The notes under the pieces were generated by a model. The model did not search any database, was not told the DNA's origin, and saw only the letters and a list, made by a program, of their open reading frames with translations. A stretch of 64,000 nucleotides of DNA, from positions 1 through 64,000 of the forward strand of contig DAISWG010000012.1 of assembly GCA_036826475.1 (NCBI GenBank). Reading direction: 5' to 3'. This document shows, piece by piece, positions 16,276-23,190 of the stretch. Position 1 is the first letter of the stretch. Each line of letters starts with the position of its first letter. Position numbers and translations under genes: made by a program. This DNA is from Miltoncostaea sp036826475. GTDB taxonomy: Bacteria; Actinomycetota; Thermoleophilia; Miltoncostaeales; Miltoncostaeaceae.

Positions 16276-16550
16276 GCCAGCCGATCCAGGGCCTGAGCAC
16301 CGCCCCCCTCGCCGGCGCGGCCCCCGCGGCCGCCGCCACGGTGGACCCGAAGGTCAGGGAGGCCGCCGAGCAGTTCGAGGGCGTCTTCATGAGCATGCTC
16401 GTCGGCGAGATGATGAAGGGCACCCAGCCCGAGGGCTCCAACGCCATCTACACCGGCCTCATGACCGAGAAGCTCGGCGACGAGCTCGCCCGCTCCGGCG
16501 GCATCGGCCTGGCCGACGTCCTCGAGACGCAGCTCGGAGGTGTGCGATGA
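16272..16550 (+). CDS. flgJ: FlgJ-type rod-binding protein, N-terminal domain only
   Basis: The product is 92 residues and overlaps flgG by four bases. It corresponds to the rod-binding domain of FlgJ: KVREAAEQFEGVFMSMLVGEMMKGT, then IYTGLMTEKLGDELARSGGIGLADVL. The muramidase domain present in enteric FlgJ is missing, which is common outside Proteobacteria. It should act as a rod-assembly scaffold. A separate peptidoglycan hydrolase would be needed but is not seen here. Confidence 0.85.
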   Translation: MSQPIQGLSTAPLAGAAPAAAATVDPKVREAAEQFEGVFMSMLVGEMMKGTQPEGSNAIYTGLMTEKLGDELARSGGIGLADVLETQLGGVR

Positions 16551-16933
16551 GCAACGTCGAGGCCTGCCGCGAGTGCGGCCGCCTGTTCGGCTTCCTGCCG
16601 CGTGGCCTGTGCGTCGACTGCCAGGACCTGCGCGAGCAGCGCTTCCAGGCGGTCAAGGACTACCTCGCCGACAACCACGGCGCGTCCATCCTGCAGACCG
16701 CGTCCGACACGGGCGTGGAGGAGGGGCTCATCGTCGGCTGGATCCGGGAGGGGCGCCTCCAGTACGGCGGCCCGGACGCCGGCCGGCTGGACGGCATCGA
16801 CCACGACGAGGACGTCAAGGCGCGCATCCGCGCGCAGCTGGCGGCGCAGGCGGGCGGGACGGGGACGGATCCCCGGCCGCCCGCCGCCGCTCCCGCCAAC
16901 GGCAGCCTGGGCATGCGGAGCCGGGCGCGATGA
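16547..16933 (+). CDS. YvyF-like flagellar operon zinc-ribbon protein
   Basis: A 128-residue protein overlapping flgJ by four bases. It starts with a zinc-ribbon pair (CRECGRLFGFLPRGLCVDCQ), then a helical segment and a helix-turn-helix-like stretch GASILQTASDTGVEEGLIVGWIREGRLQ. This layout is that of the flagellar operon protein family typified by Bacillus YvyF, found just before flgM/flgN/flgK. The tail is Pro/Ala-rich. A regulatory or assembly role is assumed from context; the mechanism is not established. Confidence 0.75.
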   Translation: MSNVEACRECGRLFGFLPRGLCVDCQDLREQRFQAVKDYLADNHGASILQTASDTGVEEGLIVGWIREGRLQYGGPDAGRLDGIDHDEDVKARIRAQLAAQAGGTGTDPRPPAAAPANGSLGMRSRAR

Positions 16934-17436
16934 TCGCCGCCGCCGTCGCCGATCTGGCCGGTCACCTCGACGAGGCGCACGCCTCGCAGGCCCGGCTCCT
17001 CGAGCTCGTCACCCGCCAGCGGCCCGCGATCGTCGCCGCCGACCACGAGACGGTCGACGCCCTCGCCGCCGAAATCGAGATCGAGGTCCGCCGCCTCGCC
17101 GCCATCGAGAAGGCCCGCACCGCCGCCGCCCAGGCGCTCGCCGACGAGCGCGGCCTGGCCGCGACCCGCTGGTCGTCGCTCCAGGGGGCCCTGGCCCCCG
17201 ACGAGCTCGCCGCCCTCGCGCCGCGGATCGACCGCATCGAGCGGAGCATCCGCGACCTGGAGCTGGCCAACGCGATCAACGCCCAGCTCGTCCACCGCGA
17301 GCTCGAGATGGTGGACCTGTCGGTCAGGAGCCTCGCCCAGCCCGACCCGCGCACCGCGCCGAACGCGTACACCGCCGCCGGCGGCCGCGTCGCCGCCCCG
17401 CCCGTCGCCCCCGTCCTCCTCAACACCGCGGCATAG
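16930..17436 (+). CDS. flgN: FlgN-like flagellar export chaperone
   Basis: The product is 168 residues, almost entirely alpha-helical with long heptad stretches (HLDEAHASQARLLELVTRQ, EIEIEVRRLAAIEKARTAAAQ, LAPRIDRIERSIRDLELANAINAQLVHRELEMVD). It ends with a tail of the type NAYTAAG that is common in FlgN proteins. It lies between the YvyF-like gene and flgK, exactly where flgN sits in Gram-positive flagellar operons. FlgN keeps FlgK and FlgL unfolded for export. Sequence conservation in the family is low, so this rests on structure and order. Confidence 0.78.
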   Translation: MIAAAVADLAGHLDEAHASQARLLELVTRQRPAIVAADHETVDALAAEIEIEVRRLAAIEKARTAAAQALADERGLAATRWSSLQGALAPDELAALAPRIDRIERSIRDLELANAINAQLVHRELEMVDLSVRSLAQPDPRTAPNAYTAAGGRVAAPPVAPVLLNTAA

Positions 17437-17444
17437 GGGACACC

Positions 17445-18854
17445 ATGGGCTCCACCTTCTTCGGCCTGAACGTCGCCCTCTCGGGCGTCGTCACCAACCA
17501 GCGGGCCCTCAACACCGTCTCGCACAACCTGACCAACGCCACGACGCCCGGCTACACCCGCCAGCGCGTCGAGACCGCCGCCCAGATCCCCTACACCCAC
17601 CCGGCGCTCAACAACGCCGTGGCCCCGGGGCAGGTCGGCACCGGCGTCGTCGCCACCGCCCACCTGCGGCTCCGCGACCAGTTCGTCGACCTCAACTACC
17701 GGTCCACGTCATCGGACGTCGGGCAGTGGGAGGCCCGGGCGGACGCGATGCAGACGCTCGACACCGTCATCGACGAGCCGGGCGACACCGGCATCACGGC
17801 GCTGATGTCCAAGTACTGGAGCGCGTGGCACGCGCTGTCGCTCCAGCCCGACTCGGCGGCGGCCCGCGAGGCGGTCCGCAGCGCCGGCCAGACGTTGGCC
17901 GCCGGCTTCAACGACATGAGCCGCCAGCTGACCCAGGCCCAGACCGACGCCGACACCCGGCTGGGCCTCGGCGTCCAGCGGGTCAACGAGATCGCCGGGC
18001 AGCTGAACAACCTGAACCAGCAGATCGGGATGGTGGTGGCCGTCGGCCAGGAGCCGAACGACCTGCGCGACCAGCGCGACCTGCTCCTCGACGAGCTGGC
18101 GACCCTCACGAACATGGGGGTTTCCGCGACCGGGCCGAATGGCAAGGTCACGGTGACGATCGGCAACCAGATCCTCGTCGACCCCTCCACCGACACGGTC
18201 AACGCCCTGGCGATCGGCGCCGGCGGCGCCGCGACGGTCGGCGGCAACGCCACCACCGTCACCAGCGGCAGGCTCCGTGGCCTGGTGGACCTGCGCGACA
18301 CCGTCATCGGCGGGCCCAACGGATACACGGCCCAGCTCGACACGATGGCCGCCGCGCTCGTCGCGTCGGTCAACGCGCGCCACGCCGCCGGGTACGGCCT
18401 GGACGGCACCACGGGCAACGCGTTCTTCCAGGGGACCACGGCCGCCACCATCGCGCTGGACGGCGCGGTCGCCGCCTCCACCGACAAGATCGCGGCCAGC
18501 TCCACCGCCGGGGGCCTCCCGGGAGGCTCCGACGCGGCGATCGGGATGGCCCAGCTGCAGTACGTGGTCCAGACGATCGGGACCGCCACGACGACGCTGG
18601 ACGGCTTCTACGGCCAGTTCGTCGCGAAGATCGGCGTCGACGCCGACCAGGCGTCGCGCCTCCACCAGGTCCAGTCCGGCGTCCTCGACGCCGCTCAGGC
18701 GCGCCGCGACGGCGTGAGCGGCGTGAACATGGACGAGGAGATGACGGACATGGTCCGCTTCCAGAAGTCGTACAACGCCGCCGCGCGGATGATCACCACC
18801 CTCGACCAGATGCTCGAGACGATCATCACCGGCATGGGCGTCGTCGGCCGATAG
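17445..18854 (+). CDS. flgK: Flagellar hook-associated protein 1 FlgK
   Basis: The protein has 469 residues. The N-terminus is MGSTFFGLNVALSGVVTNQRALNTVSHNLTNATTPGYTRQ, the middle shows NQQIGMVVAVGQEPNDLRDQRDLLLDELATL, and the C-terminus is GVNMDEEMTDMVRFQKSYNAAARMITTLDQMLETI, all FlgK hallmarks. It forms the first hook-filament junction zone and is exported by the flagellar type III system. It follows the flgN-like gene by eight bases and precedes flgL by 16. Confidence 0.95.
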   Translation: MGSTFFGLNVALSGVVTNQRALNTVSHNLTNATTPGYTRQRVETAAQIPYTHPALNNAVAPGQVGTGVVATAHLRLRDQFVDLNYRSTSSDVGQWEARADAMQTLDTVIDEPGDTGITALMSKYWSAWHALSLQPDSAAAREAVRSAGQTLAAGFNDMSRQLTQAQTDADTRLGLGVQRVNEIAGQLNNLNQQIGMVVAVGQEPNDLRDQRDLLLDELATLTNMGVSATGPNGKVTVTIGNQILVDPSTDTVNALAIGAGGAATVGGNATTVTSGRLRGLVDLRDTVIGGPNGYTAQLDTMAAALVASVNARHAAGYGLDGTTGNAFFQGTTAATIALDGAVAASTDKIAASSTAGGLPGGSDAAIGMAQLQYVVQTIGTATTTLDGFYGQFVAKIGVDADQASRLHQVQSGVLDAAQARRDGVSGVNMDEEMTDMVRFQKSYNAAARMITTLDQMLETIITGMGVVGR

Positions 18855-18870
18855 TCAGGACGGGAACCCG

Positions 18871-19770
18871 ATGATCGGACGCATGGCCACGGAGCAGGCC
18901 GTCAGGAACTTCCTGAGCGACCTGCAGGGCAACTACCGCAGCCTCGCGGACTCGCAGCGCCAGGTCTCCACCGGCAAGCGGATCCTCACGCCGTCGGACG
19001 ACCCCGTCGGGGTCTCGATCGGCCTCGGCCTGCGACGCGACATGAGCGCCACGGACACGTGGGCCCGCAACATCGACGACTCGATGACGTGGCTCGACAC
19101 CACCGACAGCGCCCTCGGCCAGGCCCTCGAGATCGTGCAGCGGGCACGCGAGCTGGCGGTGCAGGGCGGCAACGGCACACTGTCGGACGCCTCGCGCCAG
19201 CTGATCGCCTCGGAGGTCGCCGGGCTGCGGGGCCAGTTCGTGGAGGTGGGCAACAGCAGCCTCGGCGGCCGCTTCATCTTCGGCGGCACCGCCACCGGTA
19301 CGCAGCCGTTCGACCCGGTGACCGCCGCGGCCGCCGCGCCGATCAACACCGGCCAGGTGAACCGCGAGGTGTCGCCGGGCTCGGTGATCTCGGTGAACAT
19401 CACCGCCGACCGGCTCCAGGCGCCGCCGGCCGGCGCGCCCGACATCTTCCAGACCCTCCAGGACCTCTCGACCGCGCTCCAGACGAACGACACCGCGGGC
19501 ATCTCCGCCGCCCTCGACCGCCTGGACGTCCACCAGGACAACATCAGCGCCCTCCGCGGCGAGGGCGCCGCGAAGATCAACCGCCTGGAGCTCACGCAGA
19601 GCCGCTTCCAGGCGCAGTCCATCGCCATGGGCGACCAGCGCTCCAAGATCGAGGACGTGGACATGGCCGAGGCGATCACCAACCTCACGATGCGCGAGTC
19701 GGTCTACAAGGCCGCCCTCGCCACCGGCGCCCGGGTCATCCAGCCCACGCTCGTCGATTTCCTGCGCTGA
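18871..19770 (+). CDS. flgL: Flagellar hook-associated protein 3 FlgL
   Basis: The product is 299 residues with flagellin-like ends: MATEQAVRNFLSDLQGNYRSLADSQRQVSTGKRILTPSDDP at the start and MAEAITNLTMRESVYKAALATGARVIQPTLVDFLR at the end. FlgL is the second junction protein between hook and filament. Two in-frame ATGs (18871 and 18883) are possible. The SD-like CAGGACGGG lies upstream of the first, which I use. This is the last gene before the separately promoted flagellin. Confidence 0.93.
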   Translation: MIGRMATEQAVRNFLSDLQGNYRSLADSQRQVSTGKRILTPSDDPVGVSIGLGLRRDMSATDTWARNIDDSMTWLDTTDSALGQALEIVQRARELAVQGGNGTLSDASRQLIASEVAGLRGQFVEVGNSSLGGRFIFGGTATGTQPFDPVTAAAAAPINTGQVNREVSPGSVISVNITADRLQAPPAGAPDIFQTLQDLSTALQTNDTAGISAALDRLDVHQDNISALRGEGAAKINRLELTQSRFQAQSIAMGDQRSKIEDVDMAEAITNLTMRESVYKAALATGARVIQPTLVDFLR

Positions 19771-19792
19771 CAGGGAACGCGGGACGCGTTCC

Positions 19793-19819
19793 TCAAGTCC
19801 CGCCGCCCCGTTCCGATGA
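19793..19819 (+). promoter_or_regulatory. FliA/SigD-type promoter of flagellin 1
   Basis: CTCAAG (TCAAG at 19793-19797) and TCCGATGA at 19812-19819 are spaced as in the other flagellar promoters of this window. The start would fall near 19826, giving a leader of about 175 bases. Confidence 0.68.
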
Positions 19820-19862
19820 GCCTGATGCGTTCCCCGTCCCAGGGGGGCGCACCGGTGTCACA

Positions 19863-19993
19863 CCGACCGGGACGGTCGGACGGCACCACCTCACCCCCCA
19901 TCCCATGACGAAGGACACGGAAGTCCCGTCGCACGTCACCTCCGGGCAGAGGCCCGAACCCGCCGGACCGGCGGACCGACAGGCGAGAAAGGA
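19863..19993 (+). promoter_or_regulatory. Flagellin 1 leader with CsrA-type GGA-loop hairpins
   Basis: Two short hairpins present GGA in the loop: CCGACC-GGGAC-GGTCGG at 19863-19879 and CCGCC-GGACC-GGCGG at 19960-19974. Further unpaired-looking GGA triplets occur between them, and the SD AAAGGA at 19988-19993 contains another. GGA in the loop of a small hairpin is the classical CsrA-binding element. Binding itself is inferred. Confidence 0.55.
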
Positions 19994-20002
19994 CTTCTGA
20001 CA

Positions 20003-20836
20003 ATGGGTCTGCGGATCTACAACAACGTCGAGGCGCAGAACGCCCATCGGCAGCTCCAGGCCACGAACGACAAGCTCAGCAGCACCATGGAGCGGCTGTC
20101 CTCGGGTCTGCGCATCAACCGTGCGGCCGACGACGCCGCCGGCCTGGCCGTCAGCGAGGAGATGCGGACGCAGATCCGCGGCATGAAGGTCGCCTCGCGC
20201 AACGCCCTCGACGGCGTCTCCCTCGTGCAGGTCGCCGACGGCGCCCTCTCCGGCGTCAACGACATGCTCCAGCGCGTCCGCGACCTGGCGGTGCAGGCGG
20301 CCAACGGCACGCTCACCGACCTCCAGCGCGGCAACCTAGACCAGGAGGTCCAGTCGATCGTCGCCGAGATGGCGCGCGTCGCCTCGGACACCGAGTTCAA
20401 CGGCGTGAAGATCCTGTCCGGGTCGGTCGCCACCGCGGCCTCGGCGATCACCCTCCAGGTGGGCGCCAACGGCTCGCAGGTGATCGCGTTCACCGTCGCC
20501 ACCATGACGGCGTCGGACCTCGGGATCTCGGGCCTCGCGGTCTCGACCGCGGCCTCCGCCACCGCCGCCATCGCCTCGATCGACGCCGCCATCCGCAGCG
20601 TCAACAGCCAGCGGGCGAGCATGGGCGCGATCCAGAACCGCCTCGAGCAGACGATCAGCCGGCTCGAGCTGACCTCCGAGAACCTCCAGGCCGCCGAGTC
20701 GCGCATCCGCGACGCCGACATGGCCTCGGAGATGATCGACTACACGCGCAACCAGATCCTGCAGCAGTCCGGGACGGCCATGCTCGCGCAGGCCAACCAG
20801 GCGCCGCAGAGCATCCTGCAGCTCCTGCAGGGCTGA
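20003..20836 (+). CDS. fliC: Flagellin 1
   Basis: A 277-residue flagellin, among the shorter kind. The D0/D1 N-terminus is GLRIYNNVEAQNAHRQLQATNDKL, MERLSSGLRINRAADDAAGLAVSE, and the C-terminus is ESRIRDADMASEMIDYTRNQILQQSGTAMLAQANQAPQSILQLLQG. Only a small variable middle (VATAASAITLQVGANGSQVIAF) replaces D2/D3, so the filament surface is nearly all core, with Ser/Thr residues that could carry glycans. Translation starts at an ATG nine bases after AAAGGA. It has its own FliA-type promoter and CsrA-type leader. fliW follows by 32 bases. It is a paralogue of the gene at 40588. Confidence 0.96.
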   Translation: MGLRIYNNVEAQNAHRQLQATNDKLSSTMERLSSGLRINRAADDAAGLAVSEEMRTQIRGMKVASRNALDGVSLVQVADGALSGVNDMLQRVRDLAVQAANGTLTDLQRGNLDQEVQSIVAEMARVASDTEFNGVKILSGSVATAASAITLQVGANGSQVIAFTVATMTASDLGISGLAVSTAASATAAIASIDAAIRSVNSQRASMGAIQNRLEQTISRLELTSENLQAAESRIRDADMASEMIDYTRNQILQQSGTAMLAQANQAPQSILQLLQG

Positions 20837-20868
20837 CGGTTGGCGCCGAACCCCAGGGAGAGCACGCG

Positions 20869-21345
20869 ATGACGACGGCCGCCACCACCAGCCAGTCCCC
20901 GATCTCCGTGCCCTCGCAGGCGCTGGGGGCGATCGAGGTCCGGCCGGAGTCGGTCATCACCATGGCGGAGCCGCTCGCCGGCTTCGCCGACACCACCCGG
21001 TACGCGCTGATCGAGCACACCCGCGAGGGTGGCGCGGCGGCCGGCTCGGTCTTCTGGCTGCAGGCGGTGGAGCGCCCGTTCCACGCCTTCGTCGTCACCG
21101 ACCCCTGGGGCGTCCACCCCGAGTACGCCCCCGAGATCTCCGACGCCGACGCCCAGCAGCTCGGCCTCTCGAACTTTGAGGACGCCCGCGTCTTCGGGAT
21201 CCTCACCGTCCCGCGTAACCCGAGCGAGATCACGATCAACCTGCGCGCCCCCGTGGTGGTGAACGTCGCGCAGAAGCTCGCGAAGCAGGTCGTGGTGCTG
21301 AACGACCAGTACAGCACCCGCCACCCGATGCACGGAGGGGACTGA
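20869..21345 (+). CDS. fliW: Flagellar assembly factor FliW
   Basis: The product is 158 residues. FliW features visible are FADTTRYALIEHTREGGAAAGSVFWLQAVERPFHAFVVTDPW, VFGILTVPRNPSEITINLRAPVVVNVAQKLAKQVVVLNDQYSTRHP. FliW binds both flagellin and CsrA. Free flagellin sequesters FliW, releasing CsrA to block flagellin translation, and secretion reverses this. Placement just after flagellin 1 and the presence of csrA beside flagellin 2 make the three-part switch likely here. The ~25 N-terminal residues before the conserved start of the family are variable. Confidence 0.93.
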   Translation: MTTAATTSQSPISVPSQALGAIEVRPESVITMAEPLAGFADTTRYALIEHTREGGAAAGSVFWLQAVERPFHAFVVTDPWGVHPEYAPEISDADAQQLGLSNFEDARVFGILTVPRNPSEITINLRAPVVVNVAQKLAKQVVVLNDQYSTRHPMHGGD

Positions 21346-21401
21346 GCCCAGCCGCTGCGAGGCCCCCCGCGCGCCCGAGGCGCACCGGCTTCACGCCGCG
21401 C

Positions 21402-21483
21402 AAATTCCCGCCGGGTCGATGCGAGCGAAGCGAGCCGCAAGCCCCGCTCGAGAGGGCTTGCTACCCGGCGGGATTCGTCGCAA
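21402..21483 (+). repeat. REP-like palindromic element, copy A
   Basis: An outer inverted repeat (AATTCCCGCCGGGT, ACCCGGCGGGATT) encloses GCGAGCGAAGCGAGC and an inner perfect 8-bp hairpin GCAAGCCC / GGGCTTGC with loop CGCTCGAGA. It lies 56 bases after fliW. The 338 bases between fliW and the next gene hold only this copy, copy B and a 91-base spacer with a weak hairpin (near 21500-21530). Confidence 0.8.
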
Positions 21484-21561
21484 CCGGCGCTCTCGAAGAC
21501 GCCGAAGTGCGACCACCCCGCGCTTCGGAACGCCCGTAGTTCGGGGCCTCCCAGGACGGCA

Positions 21562-21645
21562 TTGCGGACGAATCCCGGCGGTCAGGAGGCCCTCTTTAGC
21601 GGGGCCTCCGGCTCGCTTCGCTCGCATTGGACCGCCGGGAATTCG
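21562..21645 (-). repeat. REP-like palindromic element, copy B (inverted)
   Basis: This is the same element as copy A in opposite orientation, so A and B face each other. The inner stem is GGAGGCCC / GGGCCTCC, different in sequence from copy A but still fully paired. The loop CGCTAAAGA and the GCGAGCGAAGCGAGC core are preserved. Confidence 0.8.
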
Positions 21646-21683
21646 CGTGTGCGGCTCACCGGCATCGGTGGTCTCCGCGCAGG

Positions 21684-21929
21684 CTACCCCGGGACGGGGG
21701 AACGACCGTGGGCGACGCGGTAGCGCAGCCACCGCAGCAGCTGTCCGCGGCGTTCGTCGTCGAGCCAGTGCTCGGTGGCGTGCCGCAGCCGCTCGGTGGG
21801 CCGGCCCGCGCCGGCCATCGCCTGGTTGCGGCCGGTGCGCCACGCGAGCCACCCGACCAGGCGCTCGACGTCGGCGGCGTCGACCGACTCGCTGCAGAAC
21901 GTGACGATGTCATCGGCCGACGCAACCAC
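21684..21929 (-). CDS. Small protein of unknown function, predicted SOS-regulated
   Basis: The product is 81 residues if started at the GTG at 21929, or 89 from an ATG at 21953. It is helical with several Trp residues (DIVTFCSESVDAADVERLVGWLAWRTGRNQ, RLRHATEHWLDDERRGQLLRWLRYRVAHG) and has no signal or membrane helix. I do not recognise the family. The promoter (see 21939-21966) reads TTGACT-N16-TATCGT with a LexA-type box in the spacer. The -10 lies inside the first codons of the longer frame and nine bases before GTG 21929, so a leaderless GTG start is preferred. Confidence 0.6.
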   Translation of the reverse strand: MVASADDIVTFCSESVDAADVERLVGWLAWRTGRNQAMAGAGRPTERLRHATEHWLDDERRGQLLRWLRYRVAHGRSPVPG

Positions 21930-21938
21930 GGGCCGGGC

Positions 21939-21966
21939 ACGATAACCGAACATGTGTTCGAGTCAA
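21939..21966 (-). promoter_or_regulatory. LexA-type SOS box within a sigma-70-type promoter
   Basis: On the minus strand, TTGACT (21966-21961) and TATCGT (21944-21939) are 16 bases apart. The spacer holds CGAACACATGTTCG (21960-21947), an exact match to the Gram-positive SOS box CGAACRNRYGTTYG. A repressor bound here would block polymerase directly. Confidence 0.75.
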
Positions 21967-22061
21967 GGTCCCGGCGCCGGACCGCCGGGTCCGGGCCGCC
22001 GCGCCGCACCGGCCCCCTCGCGGGGGCTTCCCGACCGCCGGGATCGGTCCGCGACGGCGGG

Positions 22062-22074
22062 TAGGGTCGCGGTC
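22062..22074 (+). promoter_or_regulatory. -10 element of the K+ channel gene, likely leaderless
   Basis: TAGGGT at 22062-22067 is followed by seven bases and GTG 22075, with no SD. The spacing is identical to that at mazG. Confidence 0.5.
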
Positions 22075-23154
22075 GTGCCGGTCCGGCTCCCGACATCCGA
22101 CCAGCGCCCGCTGCGCGCCATCGGCGTGCGGGTGCTCATCGCGTTCGGGCTGCTGCTCCTGGTGGCCGTCGTCGCGTACCTCGGGCGCGCCGGGTACCGC
22201 GACTCCGCCGGCGGGCAGGTGGGACTCCTCGACGCCGTCTACTACGCGACGGTGTCGATCACCACGACCGGGTACGGCGACATCGTCCCGGTGAGCGACG
22301 GGGCCCGGCTGGTGACGACGGTGGTCGTGACGCCGGCGCGCATCCTGTTCCTGATCATCCTGGTCGGGACGACCCTCGAGCTCCTCGCGGAGCGCTACCG
22401 GGAGTCGTACCGCCTCCGACGGTGGAGGTCGTCCGTGCGGGACCACGTCATCGTGTGCGGCTACGGGGTGAAGGGCCGCGCCGCGATCGAGCAGATCCGG
22501 GGGCAGGGGGTCGCCGCCGACCGGGTGCTGGTCATCGACGACGCCCCGGGCGCGATCGCGCGGGCCAACGCCGACGGCTACGCCGCCGTGCTCGGCGACG
22601 CCACCCACTCCGCGACGCTGCGCGAGGCGGGGATCGGGGACGCCCGGGCCGTGGTGGTCGCGCCCACCCGCGACGACACCGCCGTGCTCGTCACGCTCAC
22701 CGCCCGCGAGCTGGCGCCGGGCGTGTTCATCGCCGCCGCCGCGCGTGAGGCCGAGAACGCGCACCTGCTCCGCCAGGGCGGCGCCGACTCGGTGATCTCG
22801 TCGTCCGATGCCGCCGGGCGCCTGCTGGGTCTCGCGACCCACAGCCCGCGGATCGTGAACATCCTGGAGGACCTGCTGTCGGCGGGGGAGGGCCTCGACA
22901 TCATCGAGCGGCCCGTCGAGCACGGGGAGGTCGACCGGACGGCCGTCGCGGTCGACCGGGGCGAGCTGCTGGTGGCCGTGGTCCGGGACGGGGACCTCAT
23001 CCGCTTCGACGACCCGCGCGCCGAGCGGCTGCGCCCCGGCGACCGCCTGGTGTGCCTCGCCGGGCGGCCGCGCAAGGGCAAGGCGGAGGACCCGGAGGGG
23101 GCGGCGGCGACCGACGGTCCGTCATCCGCCACGCCGATCCGGCCCGCGGGATGA
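22075..23154 (+). CDS. Potassium channel protein with TrkA-N/C (RCK) domains
   Basis: A 359-residue protein: a first transmembrane helix at about 18-36, a pore helix and selectivity filter SITTTGYGD at 61-69, a second helix at about 76-97, then an RCK/TrkA-N Rossmann domain (HVIVCGYGVKGRAAIEQI from about 115, VLVIDDAP, ATHSATLREAGIGDARAVVV) and a TrkA-C-like end (LIRFDDPRAERLRPGDRLVCLAG). This is the MthK/Kch-type two-helix K+ channel layout; the ligand of the RCK domain cannot be read from sequence. A leaderless GTG start is likely. Downstream, zwf begins 36 bases after the stop. Confidence 0.9.
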   Translation: MPVRLPTSDQRPLRAIGVRVLIAFGLLLLVAVVAYLGRAGYRDSAGGQVGLLDAVYYATVSITTTGYGDIVPVSDGARLVTTVVVTPARILFLIILVGTTLELLAERYRESYRLRRWRSSVRDHVIVCGYGVKGRAAIEQIRGQGVAADRVLVIDDAPGAIARANADGYAAVLGDATHSATLREAGIGDARAVVVAPTRDDTAVLVTLTARELAPGVFIAAAAREAENAHLLRQGGADSVISSSDAAGRLLGLATHSPRIVNILEDLLSAGEGLDIIERPVEHGEVDRTAVAVDRGELLVAVVRDGDLIRFDDPRAERLRPGDRLVCLAGRPRKGKAEDPEGAAATDGPSSATPIRPAG

Positions 23155-23190
23155 CGAGGGGAATGGCCCCGGGATGCGAAACTGCTCACC

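Noticed and set aside
21419..21904. Short frames beginning MRAKRA within the repeats
   Set aside because: The shared start is the ATGCGAGCGAAGCGAGC core of the palindromic repeat, not a gene start. There is no SD or conserved product.
23161..23190. A leaderless promoter for zwf (GCGAAACT before GTG 23191)
   Set aside because: The hexamer match is poor compared with the other leaderless cases, so no site is claimed.
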